In this document: piece by piece, positions 1 to 9,228 of the stretch
How positions within the stretch are numbered: the first letter of the stretch is position 1
How the letters are laid out: each line of letters opens with the position of its first letter
Source of the DNA: Reyranella sp.
GTDB lineage: Bacteria > Pseudomonadota > Alphaproteobacteria > Reyranellales > Reyranellaceae
Assembly: GCA_019750135.1 (NCBI GenBank)
Contig: JAIEOV010000010.1
Coordinates: forward strand, 307,878 to 371,877
Length of the DNA stretch: 64,000 bases
Reading direction: 5' to 3'
The notes under the pieces: generated by a model
What the model was told of the DNA's origin: nothing
Seen by the model: the letters and a program-made list of their open reading frames with translations, nothing else
Databases searched by the model: none
Translations under genes and position numbers: made by a program

Positions 1-694
1 ACGGTCCCAGCGGCTCCTTGGAGATCAGCTCGGGCAGGATCATGTAGTCGTTCTGGCGGCCACGCGTGGCGAGCGCCGACGCCAGCGCCGAGGAGTCCTG
101 GGTGATGGCGTCGCAGCGGCCGGCGAAGAAGGCCTCGTACATCACGTCCTGGCTCTCGAACACGACCGGCTTGAAGGTCATGTTGCGGCTGCGGAACCAG
201 CTCGCGACGTTGAACTCGTGGGTCGTGCCCTGGGCGACGCAGATCGTGGCGCTGTTGAGCTCGGCCAGACCCTTCACGCCGAGCTTCTTGGACACCATGA
301 AGCCCTGGCCGTCATAGAAGTTGATGCCGGAATATTGCAAGCCGAGACCGGCGTCGCGTTCCAAGGTGATGGTCGAGTTGCGCACCAGCATGTCGATCTC
401 GCCCGACTGCAGGGCAAGGAAGCGCTGCTGTGCCGAGAGCGGCACGTACTTGGCCTTGGTCGCGTCGCCGAACACCGCAGCGGCGACGGCGTTGCACATG
501 TCGATGTCGAGGCCCGACCACTTGCCCTGGCTGTCGGGCAACGAGAAGCCGCCCAGCCCGACATTGACGCCGCAGATGACGTGCCCGCGCTTTTTCACGG
601 TCTCGAGGGCCGACGGTGTCTGGGCCGACGCGGTGGTGAAAACGAAGGCGCCGAGCATGGCGCCGGCAACGAGGAGACGTTTGACGATGGTCAT
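1..694 (-). CDS. Amino-acid ABC transporter substrate-binding protein, 3' end outside window
   Basis: Periplasmic binding protein of the polar/general L-amino-acid type (AapJ/BztA-like), which would deliver amino acids to an ABC importer. The reading frame starts at the ATG ending at 694 and is open to base 1, giving about 231 residues without a stop, so the C-terminus lies outside. The first 24 or so residues form a signal peptide ending TTASA. The mature part begins with a SALETVKKRGHVICGVN block and continues with GLGGFSLPD and WSGLDIDMCNAVAAAVFGD, typical of SBP family 3. A purine-rich site (AGGGGGA) precedes the start; a second ATG lies two codons upstream. No permease or ATPase gene is in view. 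Amino acid specificity cannot be told from sequence alone. Confidence 0.85.
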   Translation of the reverse strand, partial: MTIVKRLLVAGAMLGAFVFTTASAQTPSALETVKKRGHVICGVNVGLGGFSLPDSQGKWSGLDIDMCNAVAAAVFGDATKAKYVPLSAQQRFLALQSGEIDMLVRNSTITLERDAGLGLQYSGINFYDGQGFMVSKKLGVKGLAELNSATICVAQGTTHEFNVASWFRSRNMTFKPVVFESQDVMYEAFFAGRCDAITQDSSALASALATRGRQNDYMILPELISKEPLGP

Positions 695-762
695 GGGCAT
701 TCCCCCTGAATGAGCTGGGGCCATTGCTACCGCCGGGGCGGCCGATTTGCAACATATGAATC

Positions 763-794
763 TAGTACAACGTACTATGATCCAAATGGATCAT
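763..794. promoter_or_regulatory. Two adjacent inverted repeats upstream of the RND efflux genes
   Basis: TAGTAC-AAC-GTACTA (763-777) is a perfect 6-bp-arm dyad. It abuts ATGATCC-AAAT-GGATCAT (777-794), a perfect 7-bp-arm dyad. They lie in the AT-richer gap between the divergent amino-acid-binding gene and the efflux adaptor, where a repressor operator would be expected. No regulator gene is adjacent, so the binding protein is unknown. Confidence 0.5.
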
Positions 795-859
795 TCGGCC
801 ACTATGTTTCCTATGGTTACTCCTGACGGAATTGAAACCGGCTGCTGCTACAACCACAT

Positions 860-2053
860 GTGCCGCGCCGCAAAAAACGTTCGCGGGGGAGTGTCCGTTT
901 GTCCCTACATCGTCGCCTGCTGGCAGCCGCCGGCCTCGCTTTTCTTGTCACTTCATCGGCGGCCTTCGCCCAGGGCGGTCCGCCGGCCATGCCGGTCACC
1001 ATCTCCCCGCCTGTCGCCAAGCGCGTCACCCAGTGGGACGAGTTCTCGGGTCGTTTCGAGGCGGTGGCGCAGGTCGAAGTGCGCGCCCGCGTCTCGGGCT
1101 TCATCGACAAGCTGCATTTCCGCGACGGCCAGGTCGTCAATGTCGGTGACCTGCTGTTCACCATCGACAAGCGGCCGTTCGAGATCGCGGTCCAGAGTGC
1201 CGAGGCCGAGGTCGCGCGCAACAAGGCGCAGGTCGACATCGCCGAGCTGCAGGTCGAGCGCGGCGCGGCGCTGGTCAAGTCCAGGAACATTCCCGACGCC
1301 GAGTACGACCAGCGCAAGGCCAACCTCGCCGTGGCGAAGGCCCAGCTCAAGTCAGCCGAGGCCGCGGTGCGCAATGCCGAACTCAATCTCGACTGGACCG
1401 ATGTCCGCGCGCCGCTGGCTGGCCGCATCTCCGACCGCAAGGTCGATGCCGGCAACCTGATCCAGGGCGGCCAGCAGGGCGCCACTTTGCTCGCCACCAT
1501 CGTGACACTCGATCCCATCCGCTTCGTGTTCGACGTCTCGGAGGCCGACTACCTGCGCTACACGCGCCTGTTCCTGTCGCGGGCGATGGCGTCGTCACGC
1601 GATTCGGTGAATCCGGTGCGCATCCGGCTGGCCGACGAGACCGAATGGACGCGCAACGGCAAGGTCGACTTCGTCGACAATACGCTCAGCCCGCGCTCGG
1701 GCACCATGCGCACCCGCGCCGTGGTCGAGAACAAGAACCAGCTCCTGACGCCGGGCGTGTTCGGCCGCGTGCAGCTGTTCGGCGGCGAATACAATGCGCT
1801 GCTGATCCCCGATTCGGCGATCGTCGCCGACCAGGCGCGCAAGATCGTCTTCACGGTGGGCGAGAACAACGTGGTGCAGGCCAAGGTCGTGACGCTGGGA
1901 CCCATCGTCGACGGCCTCCGCGTGATCCGCGAAGGACTGGCGCCGACCGACAACGTCGTGCTGGACGGCCTCGCCAACCCGATGGTGCGGCCGGGCGCCA
2001 AGGTCGTGCCCCAGAAGGGCGAGATCAAGACCGCCGACGCCAAAGCCAAATAA
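860..2053 (+). CDS. RND efflux periplasmic adaptor (membrane fusion protein)
   Basis: Adaptor subunit of a tripartite RND efflux pump of the MexA/AcrA family, which links the inner-membrane transporter to an outer-membrane channel. An N-terminal signal sequence (LLAAAGLAFLVTSSAAFAQ) is followed by the barrel-sandwich half-motif VRARVSGFIDKLHFRDGQVVN, a helical hairpin, the second half-motif (DVRAPLAGRISDRKVDAGN) and a beta-barrel. I see no lipobox cysteine. The ATG at 860 is used here; a TTG at 899 sits behind GGGGGAG and would put the signal peptide right at the N-terminus, so it is a good alternative. The permease gene follows 66 bp downstream. No TolC-like gene is in the window. Confidence 0.9.
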   Translation: MPRRKKRSRGSVRLSLHRRLLAAAGLAFLVTSSAAFAQGGPPAMPVTISPPVAKRVTQWDEFSGRFEAVAQVEVRARVSGFIDKLHFRDGQVVNVGDLLFTIDKRPFEIAVQSAEAEVARNKAQVDIAELQVERGAALVKSRNIPDAEYDQRKANLAVAKAQLKSAEAAVRNAELNLDWTDVRAPLAGRISDRKVDAGNLIQGGQQGATLLATIVTLDPIRFVFDVSEADYLRYTRLFLSRAMASSRDSVNPVRIRLADETEWTRNGKVDFVDNTLSPRSGTMRTRAVVENKNQLLTPGVFGRVQLFGGEYNALLIPDSAIVADQARKIVFTVGENNVVQAKVVTLGPIVDGLRVIREGLAPTDNVVLDGLANPMVRPGAKVVPQKGEIKTADAKAK

Positions 2054-2119
2054 TCCGCGCTGCCATCCCGCGCGTAGCGCGCCGCCGCTCAGCCGCAGCC
2101 CACAGTCCAGGCTCATTCC

Positions 2120-5100
2120 ATGCGTTTTTCCCATTTCTTCATCGACCGGCCGATCTTCGCCTCGGTCCTGTCGATCATCATCCTGATCGTCGGCTTCATC
2201 GCCCAGCGCACCTTGCCGGTCGCGGAATATCCCGAGATCGCGCCGCCCACCGTCAACGTCACCGCGACCTATCCCGGCGCCTCGGCCGAGGTGATCGCCC
2301 AGACCGTCGCCACGCCGCTCGAGCTCGAGATCAACGGCGTCGACGACATGCTCTACATCAACTCGCAGTCGACCGGTGACGGACGCCTGTCGATCAACGT
2401 CGTGTTCAAACCCGGCGTCGACATCGACCAGGCCCAGGTCAACGTGCAGAACCGAGTCGCCGTCGCCCAGCCCCGCCTGCCCGAGGACGTGCAGCGGCTG
2501 GGCATCGTGGTGCGCAAGGCCTCGCCCGACCTGATGATGGTCGTGCACATGACGTCGCCCGACGGCAGCCGCGACCAGCAGTACATCTCCAACTACGCCA
2601 CCCTCTTCGTGAAGGACGTGCTGGGCCGCATCGACGGCGTCGGCAACGTGCTGGTGTTCGGCGCGCGCGACTATTCGATGCGCGTGTGGCTCGATCCCGC
2701 CCGCGTCGCCGCCCGCAACCTGACGGCCGGCGAGGTGATGCTGGCGTTGCGCGCGGCGAACCTGCAGGTCGCCGCGGGCGCCATCAACCAGGCGCCGGCC
2801 GTGTCGCCGGGCGCCTTCACCTTGTCGGTGCAGACGCTGGGCCGGCTCACCAGCCCCGAGGAGTTCGGCAACATCGTGCTGCGCGCCGAGCCGGACGGCC
2901 AGGTGACGCGCCTGCGCGACGTGGCGCGCATCGAGCTGGGCGCGCAGGACTACACGCTGAACGCCTACCTCGACAACAAGAACGCCACGGCGCTCGGCAT
3001 CTTCCAGCGCCCCGGCTCCAACGCCATCGCCACCTCGGACACCATCAAGGCGACGATGGAGAAGCTGAAGAAGGACTTCCCGCCCGGCCTCGACTATTCG
3101 GTGGTCTACAACCCGGTGGAGTTCATCCAGGCCTCGGTCGACGCGGTCATCGAGACGCTGTTCGAAGCGCTGCTGCTGGTCGTGATCGTGGTGATCGTGT
3201 TCCTGCAGACCTGGCGGGCGGCGATCATCCCGCTTCTCGCCATTCCTGTCTCGCTGATCGGCTCGTTCGCGGTGATGGCCGCGGTCGGCGTGTCGTTCAA
3301 CACCCTGTCGCTGTTCGGCCTGGTGCTGGCGATCGGCATCGTGGTCGACGACGCCATCGTCGTGGTCGAGAACGTCGAGCGCTACCTGACCCAGGGCATG
3401 TCGCCCAAGGCCGCAGCGCACAAGACCATGGACGAGGTCGGCGGCGCCTTGATCGCGATCTCTCTGGTGCTGATCGCGGTGTTCCTGCCAACGGCCTTCA
3501 TCACCGGCCTGCAGGGCACTTTCTACAAGCAGTTCGCCATCACCATCGCGGCCTCGACGGCGATCTCGGCCTTCGTGTCGCTGACCCTGTCGCCCGCCAT
3601 GGCGGCGCTGCTGCTCAAGACGCATGCGCTGTCGCATGTCGAGAAGCCCAAGCCGACGCTGCTCGAGCGCATCGCCTGGCCGCTCAACTGGTTCTTCCGC
3701 CAGTTCAATCGCGGCTTCGAATGGCTGTCGAATTTCTATGGCCGGGCCACGGCCCGCCTGATCCGCCTGTCGTTCATCATCCTGCTGGTCTACGGCGGCC
3801 TGCTGGCCCTGACGGGCTGGCGGCTGGTCAACACGCCGACCGGCCTGGTGCCGCAGCTCGACCGCTCGTACCTGATCGCCGTCATGCAGCTTCCCGCCGG
3901 CGCCACCCTGGAGCGCACCGACAAGCTGGTGAAGCAGGCCTCGGAGATGATCATGGGCACGCCGGGCGTCGAGCATGCCGTGGCCTTCGTCGGCCTCGAC
4001 GGTGCCACCTTCACCAACTCGCCGAACGCCGGCGTGGTGTTCGTGACCCTGAAGCCGTTCGCCGAACGGCGCGACCTGCCGATGGACAAGATCCTGGCCG
4101 ACCTGCGCGGCAAGATGTTTTCCCTGCGCGAAGCCTTCGTGTTCGTGCTCGAGCCGCCCTCGGTGCCGGGCATCGGCACCGGCGGCGGCCTGAAGGGCTA
4201 CGTGCAGGATCGCGCCGCGCGCGGCCTGCCGGCGCTCGAGGGCGCGACCTGGGCGTTGGCCGGCGCCGCCGGCCAGGCGCCGGGGCTGACTCAGGCCTTC
4301 ACCCTGTTCAGCACACGCACGCCGCAGATCTGGGCCGAGATCGACCGCACCAAGGCCGAGCAGCTCGGCGTGCCGATCGCGCGCGTGTTCGAGACGCTGT
4401 CGATCTACATGGGGTCGGGCTACGTCAACGACTTCAACATCCTCGGCCGCACCTATCGCGTGACGGCGCAGGCCGACGATCCCTATCGCCTGACCGTGCG
4501 CGACGTCGGCAATTTGAAGACGCGGTCGGCGAGCGGCGAGATGGTGCCGATCGGCTCGGTCGCCACCTTCTCCGACACGACCGGTCCGTACCGTGTGGCG
4601 CGCTACAATCTCTATCCCGCGGCGGAGGTCCAGACGGCGATCAAGCGCGGCTTCTCCTCGGGCCAGGGCATCGCCACCATCGAGGGTCTCTCCGAGAAGG
4701 TCCTGCCTTCGGGCTTCGGCTTCGAATGGACCGAGATCGCGCTCCAGGAAAAGCTCGCCGGCGACACCGCGGTGATCGCCTTCGGGCTGGCCGTGGTGTT
4801 CGTGTTCCTGCTGTTGGCGGCGCTCTACGAGAGCTGGCTGCTGCCGCTCGCGGTCATCCTGATCGTGCCGATGTGCGTACTGGCGGCCATGATCGGCGTC
4901 AACATCCGCGGGCTCGACCGCAACATCCTGGTCGAGATCGGCCTGGTGGTGCTGGTCGGCCTCGCGGCCAAGAACGCCATCCTGATCGTCGAGTTTGCCA
5001 AGCAGGCGCACGAGGGGGGCATGAACCGCTTCGACGCCGCGGTCAGCGCCGCCAAGACCCGCTTGCGGCCGATCCTCATGACCTCGCTCGCCTTCATCCT

Positions 5101-5317
5101 GGGCGTGGTGCCGCTGGTCGTGAGCTTCGGCGCCGGTGCCGAGATGCGCCAGTCGCTGGGCACGGCGGTGTTCTTCGGCATGCTGGGCGTCACCTTCTTC
5201 GGCCTGGTGTTCACGCCGGTGTTCTACGTGGTGAGCACGGGTCTTTCGGAGCTGCGCTTCAGGTGGCGCAAGCCCGAGGTGCCGCCCGAGCCGACGTTCA
5301 AGCCGGACCAGGCCTAA
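2120..5317 (+). CDS. RND multidrug efflux permease (HAE1/AcrB type)
   Basis: Proton-driven inner-membrane efflux transporter of 1065 residues, the usual AcrB/MexB size. It begins with the canonical MRFSHFFIDRPIFASVLSIII helix. The two periplasmic halves and the proton-relay residues can be seen: the TM4 pair Asp410/Asp411 in IGIVVDDAIVVVEN and the TM10 Lys951 in GLAAKNAILIVEFAKQ. It forms a two-gene operon with the adaptor. The last 20 bp overlap the end of the convergent aldo/keto reductase gene. Substrates cannot be predicted. Confidence 0.95.
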   Translation: MRFSHFFIDRPIFASVLSIIILIVGFIAQRTLPVAEYPEIAPPTVNVTATYPGASAEVIAQTVATPLELEINGVDDMLYINSQSTGDGRLSINVVFKPGVDIDQAQVNVQNRVAVAQPRLPEDVQRLGIVVRKASPDLMMVVHMTSPDGSRDQQYISNYATLFVKDVLGRIDGVGNVLVFGARDYSMRVWLDPARVAARNLTAGEVMLALRAANLQVAAGAINQAPAVSPGAFTLSVQTLGRLTSPEEFGNIVLRAEPDGQVTRLRDVARIELGAQDYTLNAYLDNKNATALGIFQRPGSNAIATSDTIKATMEKLKKDFPPGLDYSVVYNPVEFIQASVDAVIETLFEALLLVVIVVIVFLQTWRAAIIPLLAIPVSLIGSFAVMAAVGVSFNTLSLFGLVLAIGIVVDDAIVVVENVERYLTQGMSPKAAAHKTMDEVGGALIAISLVLIAVFLPTAFITGLQGTFYKQFAITIAASTAISAFVSLTLSPAMAALLLKTHALSHVEKPKPTLLERIAWPLNWFFRQFNRGFEWLSNFYGRATARLIRLSFIILLVYGGLLALTGWRLVNTPTGLVPQLDRSYLIAVMQLPAGATLERTDKLVKQASEMIMGTPGVEHAVAFVGLDGATFTNSPNAGVVFVTLKPFAERRDLPMDKILADLRGKMFSLREAFVFVLEPPSVPGIGTGGGLKGYVQDRAARGLPALEGATWALAGAAGQAPGLTQAFTLFSTRTPQIWAEIDRTKAEQLGVPIARVFETLSIYMGSGYVNDFNILGRTYRVTAQADDPYRLTVRDVGNLKTRSASGEMVPIGSVATFSDTTGPYRVARYNLYPAAEVQTAIKRGFSSGQGIATIEGLSEKVLPSGFGFEWTEIALQEKLAGDTAVIAFGLAVVFVFLLLAALYESWLLPLAVILIVPMCVLAAMIGVNIRGLDRNILVEIGLVVLVGLAAKNAILIVEFAKQAHEGGMNRFDAAVSAAKTRLRPILMTSLAFILGVVPLVVSFGAGAEMRQSLGTAVFFGMLGVTFFGLVFTPVFYVVSTGLSELRFRWRKPEVPPEPTFKPDQA

Positions 5318-6281
5318 CGACGGCCTGGTCGATTCGCGCGACGAGGTCGGCCGGCAACGGGCCGGCCTCGGCCGCGGCGACGCAGTCGGCGAGCTCGCTG
5401 CGGTTCTTCACGCCCAGCACCAGGGTGTCGATGTCGAGCGCCAGCGCGTAACGATGGGCGATAACGGCCGGGTTGGCGCGGATCTCGGCACAGATCGCTC
5501 GGAAGGGCGCGGCCCGCGCATAGTCGCGCACTTCGGCATGATCGGCGGGCAGCTCGCGGTCGATGGCGTCGGTGAGGGCGCCGGCCTGCACGGCGCGAAT
5601 GCCCATGACGCCGACGCCGGCGGCGCGCGCTGCCGCGATCACCGCGCGCGGCTTCGCCGGGCCGTCGAAGAACTTCAGGCCGCCCGGCGAGTCCAGCAGA
5701 TTGGCGATGCATTGCACCGCCGCCGGCGCCGGCTGCTCGCCCAGCACCTTGATGAGGGTGTCGGGCTGGCCGATGCCGGTGATGCCCCAGGCGCCGATGA
5801 GGCCTTCGCCGACGAAGCGTTCGAACGCCGGGCGCACGCGATCGACGAAGGTGGCGTAGGGCGTCATGCGCTCGGCGGCGCCGGCCGACGCACGGGCGAT
5901 GAAGGCCTGGTCGGGCACGATGTTGGAATGGAGGAAGAAGAGATCGAGGCGCGGCAGGCGCAGGCGCTTCAGGCTGGCGTCGATCGACTGGCGCAGAGTG
6001 CCCTCGACCTGGTCGGGCGCCAGGTTGCCGAGATTGCATTTGCTGGTGACGCGCAGACCGGCCGGCAACTTGCCGCCGAAGGCCTCGCCGACCACGAGCT
6101 CGGCCTTGCCGTCGCCGTAGCGCGGCGCCAGATCGAGGAGGGTGATGCCCGCCGCTACGGCATCGTGCACGGTGGCGACACATTCCTCGACGGTCGTGGC
6201 GCCCCACAGCATTCCGAGCCCACCACCGCCCAGGGTGAGGGTCGAGACCGGCCAGAGCCGGCCGAAGGAATGCTGTTTCAT
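5298..6281 (-). CDS. Aldo/keto reductase
   Basis: NAD(P)H-dependent oxidoreductase with the AKR barrel, 327 residues. The tetrad can be placed: Asp and Tyr in the LLDLAPRYGDG region, Lys in VTSKCNLGNL and His in LFFLHSN. The N-terminal LGGGGLGMLWGATT loop and the helix of the family (SLKRLRLPRLDLFFLH) match AKRs related to L-fucose or D-threo-aldose dehydrogenases. It is transcribed divergently from the SDR gene, with a strong inverted repeat between them, and its 3' end overlaps the RND gene by 20 bp. Substrate unknown. Confidence 0.88.
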   Translation of the reverse strand: MKQHSFGRLWPVSTLTLGGGGLGMLWGATTVEECVATVHDAVAAGITLLDLAPRYGDGKAELVVGEAFGGKLPAGLRVTSKCNLGNLAPDQVEGTLRQSIDASLKRLRLPRLDLFFLHSNIVPDQAFIARASAGAAERMTPYATFVDRVRPAFERFVGEGLIGAWGITGIGQPDTLIKVLGEQPAPAAVQCIANLLDSPGGLKFFDGPAKPRAVIAAARAAGVGVMGIRAVQAGALTDAIDRELPADHAEVRDYARAAPFRAICAEIRANPAVIAHRYALALDIDTLVLGVKNRSELADCVAAAEAGPLPADLVARIDQAVVRPGPA

Positions 6282-6303
6282 GCCGGTAACCTCGCGATGC
6301 GAT

Positions 6304-6331
6304 CACGCTATAGTTTCTCGACTATATCGTG
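6304..6331. promoter_or_regulatory. Large inverted repeat between divergent AKR and SDR genes
   Basis: CACGCTATAGT (6304-6314), spacer TTCTCG, ACTATATCGTG (6321-6331): 11-bp arms with one mismatch. It sits centrally in the 87-bp divergent intergenic region and is AT-rich compared with its surroundings. It is a good candidate operator for joint control of both oxidoreductases. Confidence 0.5.
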
Positions 6332-6368
6332 CGATTGGTCTGATCTCCGACTGCAAAGGAAAGCACCG

Positions 6369-7226
6369 ATGCCCACTCATCCCGCCCTCGCCGCCGGTCG
6401 CGTGGCGGTCATCACCGGAGCCGCCAGCGGCATCGGCCTCGCCGCCGCCCGCCGCTTCGCCTCGATGGGCATGCGTGTCTGCCTGGCCGACCTGTCGGCC
6501 GACGCGCTGGTGCGGGCGACCGAGGAGGTCGCCGCGGTGGCGCCGGATGGCCATGCCGCGGTCATCACCGTTCCGACCGACGTCAGCAAGCTCGAGAGTG
6601 TGCAGGCGCTGAAGGACCGGGCCTACGGTGCGTTCGACGAGGTCGCGGTGCTGATGAACAATGCCGGCACCGCGCCGGGCGGCGGACCGTGGGATCACTA
6701 CGAGCGCTGGCAGCGTGTGCTCAACGTCAACCTGTGGGGCGTCATCAACGGCGTGCAGACCTTCGCGCCGGCGATGCTGGCGCAGAAGAATCCCTGCGCC
6801 ATCATCAACACCGGCTCCAAGCAGGGCATCACCTGCCCGCCGGGCGACGCCGCCTACAACGTCAGCAAGGCGGGGGTGAAGGTGCTGACCGAAGCGCTGG
6901 CCCACAGCTTGCGCAACGAGGAGGGCGCCACCATCTCCGCTCATCTGTTGATTCCGGGCTCGACCTTCACCGGCATGACGGCGCGCGGACGCACCGAAAA
7001 GCCGGCGGGCGCCTGGAGCCCGGACCAGGTGGTCGACATGCTGATCGACGGCATGAGCAATGGCGATTTCTACATCCTCTGCCCCGACAACGAGGTGACG
7101 CGCGAGGTCGACCATCGGCGCATCCTGTGGGCGGCTCAGGACATCACCGAGAACCGTCCGGCGCTGTCGCGCTGGCACGCCGAATACAAGGAGGCGTTCG
7201 CCGCCTTCCTCACCATGGAGAAGTGA
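6369..7226 (+). CDS. SDR-family NAD(P)-dependent oxidoreductase
   Basis: Short-chain dehydrogenase/reductase of 285 residues. The N-terminal Rossmann motif is TGAASGIG, followed by the NNAG motif. The catalytic set is Ser in NTGSKQG and Tyr/Lys in YNVSK. The start ATG follows AAAGGAAAG. The C-terminal 50 residues (DNEVTREVDHRRILWAAQDI...) extend past the core fold and may shape the substrate pocket. msrA starts 2 bp after the stop, so the two are probably cotranscribed. The substrate is not predictable. Confidence 0.88.
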   Translation: MPTHPALAAGRVAVITGAASGIGLAAARRFASMGMRVCLADLSADALVRATEEVAAVAPDGHAAVITVPTDVSKLESVQALKDRAYGAFDEVAVLMNNAGTAPGGGPWDHYERWQRVLNVNLWGVINGVQTFAPAMLAQKNPCAIINTGSKQGITCPPGDAAYNVSKAGVKVLTEALAHSLRNEEGATISAHLLIPGSTFTGMTARGRTEKPAGAWSPDQVVDMLIDGMSNGDFYILCPDNEVTREVDHRRILWAAQDITENRPALSRWHAEYKEAFAAFLTMEK

Positions 7227-7228
7227 CC

Positions 7229-7933
7229 ATGACCCGCTGGCTGACCCTTGCCCTCACAGGCGGCGCGCTCGCGATCGCCGCCTTTGGTCTCGGCATCTGG
7301 CCGTCTTCGGCCGAGAGCGCGAAGGTCGTGCCGGCGCCGGCCGTCGATGCGCCGGCAAGCCAGGCGACGTCGGAGGTGATCGTGCTGGCCGGCGGCTGCT
7401 TCTGGGGCGTGCAAGGCGTGTTCCAGCATGTCGACGGCGTGAGCAGCGCCGTGTCCGGCTATGCCGGCGGTGCCAAGGACACGGCGTCCTATGACAAGGT
7501 CACGTCGGGCCGCACGGGCCACGCCGAGTCCGTGCGCATCACCTACGACCCGCGCAAGGTCAGTCTCGGCAAGCTGTTGCAGATCTATTTCTCGGTGGCG
7601 CACGATCCGACCCAGCTCAATCGGCAGGGGCCCGATGTCGGCACGCAGTACCGGTCGGCGATCTTCCCGGCCAACGACGAGCAGGCGCGCGTCGCCAAGG
7701 CGTATATCGACCAGCTCGACCAGGCGCGTGTCTACGGCGCCAAGGTCGTGACCACGATCGAGCCCGGCAAGCCGTTCTATGCCGCCGAGGGCTATCACCA
7801 GGACTACATGACGCTCAATCCGCGCCAGCCCTACATCGCCATCCACGACCTGCCGAAGGTCGACAATCTCAAGCGGCTGTTTCCCGCCGCCTATCGTGCC
7901 GAGCCGGCACTGGTCTCCAAGACCGGCATGTGA
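7229..7933 (+). CDS. msrA: Peptide-methionine (S)-S-oxide reductase, exported form
   Basis: Repairs oxidised methionine in proteins. The active-site motif GGCFWG is present with Cys57 as nucleophile, followed by SGYAGG, YDPRKVSL and the C-terminal YHQDYM typical of MsrA. The first 30 residues are a hydrophobic leader (WLTLALTGGALAIAAFGLGIW) followed by a Pro/Ala-rich linker, so the enzyme is predicted to be exported or membrane-anchored in the periplasm. It follows the SDR gene by 2 bp. Its last 43 bp overlap the convergent MFS gene. Confidence 0.93.
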   Translation: MTRWLTLALTGGALAIAAFGLGIWPSSAESAKVVPAPAVDAPASQATSEVIVLAGGCFWGVQGVFQHVDGVSSAVSGYAGGAKDTASYDKVTSGRTGHAESVRITYDPRKVSLGKLLQIYFSVAHDPTQLNRQGPDVGTQYRSAIFPANDEQARVAKAYIDQLDQARVYGAKVVTTIEPGKPFYAAEGYHQDYMTLNPRQPYIAIHDLPKVDNLKRLFPAAYRAEPALVSKTGM

Positions 7934-9150
7934 GGAGGCGGAGGACGCAGGAGCGCGAAGCCGACCTGCACGATGCCGGCGGCAAGGCCGATGGCGACGC
8001 CGAGCCGCCACGCCAGGTCGTAGGATCCGAGTCGCTCGTATAGAAGACCGCCGCCGAAGGCGCCCAGGAAGCTGCCGAGCTGGTGGCTCATGAAGGCGAC
8101 GCCCTGGATCATCGCCTGCCAGCGCAGCCCGAACATTTCGGCCACTGAGCCCGCGACCAGCGGGCCGACGCCCAGCCAGAGGAAGCCCATGGCCGAGGCG
8201 AAGACGAGCGTGCCGAGCGGCGTCGGCGGCAGCACGAAGTACCAGCCGAGCACGATCGAGCGGGCGACGTAGATGCCCCCCAGAAGGCCGAGCTTTGACC
8301 AGCGGCCGCCGGCCCAGCCGAAAAACAACCCGCCGAATACGTTGAACAGGCCGATCGCCGCCAGCGCCTGGGCGCTCAGCGCCGGATCCATGCCGCAGAT
8401 CGCCAGATACGACGGCAGATGGGTGGCGATGAACAAAAGCTGCATGCCGCAGACGAAGTAGGCCGCGGTCATGACCACGAAGGAGGGCGTTCTCAAGGCG
8501 CGCAGCAGCACGGCCTTGGCCGATTCCTGTCGTAGTCCGGCGGGACCGACAGGCAACGGCAGGCGATCGACGCGGCCGGCGATCCAGGCGGCCGGCAACA
8601 TGCCGAGCGCCAGCAGCAGGAAGCCCAGCACGCCCGCGCGCCAGCCGAAGTCGACGGCGAGGAACTGTCCCAGCGGGGCGGACAGCAGGGCGCCCAGCGA
8701 GCCCGAGGCGGTGATGGCGCCCAATATCAGGCTGCGCACGCGGCCGGGCACGGCGCGCGAGCCGACGGCCAGCGCGATGGCGGTAGCGGTGCAGGCGAGC
8801 GCCATGCCGATCAGCACGCCTGCCCCCAGCATCACGCCCGGCAGGCCGTCGGCCAGGGCGAAGGTGAGCGTGCCCGCGATGTACAGAAAGCTGCCGGCCA
8901 GCATCACCGGCCGGAAGCCGACGCGTACGGCCAGCGCACCCGCCAGCGGCTGCAGGAAGCCCCAGGCCAGGTTCTGGACCGACATGGCGAGCGCGAAGTC
9001 GGAGACGCTGACGGCGATGTCGCGGGTGAGCGGCGGCATGATCAGGCCGAAGCTCTGCCGGATGCCGCCGCTCAGGCTCAGCATGACCGCCGCCCCGATC
9101 AGGATCGGCAGGGTCGGGCGCAGCTCTTTCATCAGGGCCATCGGACTCAC
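7891..9150 (-). CDS. MFS transporter
   Basis: Inner-membrane major facilitator of 419 residues with about 12 hydrophobic helices. The N-terminal SLSGGIRQSFGLIMPPLTRDI and the loop VRVGFRPVMLAGSF resemble the monocarboxylate/oxalate-formate-like MFS group. It is divergent from a TetR regulator, and matching dyads lie between them, so regulation by that TetR is likely. Its end overlaps msrA by 43 bp. The transported compound is unknown. Confidence 0.88.
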   Translation of the reverse strand: MSPMALMKELRPTLPILIGAAVMLSLSGGIRQSFGLIMPPLTRDIAVSVSDFALAMSVQNLAWGFLQPLAGALAVRVGFRPVMLAGSFLYIAGTLTFALADGLPGVMLGAGVLIGMALACTATAIALAVGSRAVPGRVRSLILGAITASGSLGALLSAPLGQFLAVDFGWRAGVLGFLLLALGMLPAAWIAGRVDRLPLPVGPAGLRQESAKAVLLRALRTPSFVVMTAAYFVCGMQLLFIATHLPSYLAICGMDPALSAQALAAIGLFNVFGGLFFGWAGGRWSKLGLLGGIYVARSIVLGWYFVLPPTPLGTLVFASAMGFLWLGVGPLVAGSVAEMFGLRWQAMIQGVAFMSHQLGSFLGAFGGGLLYERLGSYDLAWRLGVAIGLAAGIVQVGFALLRPPPPHMPVLETSAGSAR

Positions 9151-9157
9151 CCTTGAT

Positions 9158-9224
9158 TACACAGGTCTGTGTACCTTAGGGTCGAGGCCTGACAGGTCAA
9201 TGGACAACTACACAGACCGGTGTA
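9158..9224. promoter_or_regulatory. Paired TetR-type operators between MFS and TetR genes
   Basis: TACACAG-GT-CTGTGTA (9158-9173) is a perfect 7-bp-arm dyad. TACACAG-AC-CGGTGTA (9209-9224) is the same dyad with one mismatch. Their centres are 51 bp apart, about five helical turns. One lies 8 bp upstream of the MFS start and the other 5 bp before the TetR start, consistent with autoregulation and control of the transporter. Confidence 0.7.
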
Positions 9225-9228
9225 ATTC

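Noticed and set aside
1595..5011. 1138-codon open frame on the minus strand across the efflux genes
   Set aside because: Antisense to clearly recognisable RND genes. Composition is Asp/Arg/His-rich, as expected from the third-position GC bias of the other strand; no domain seen.
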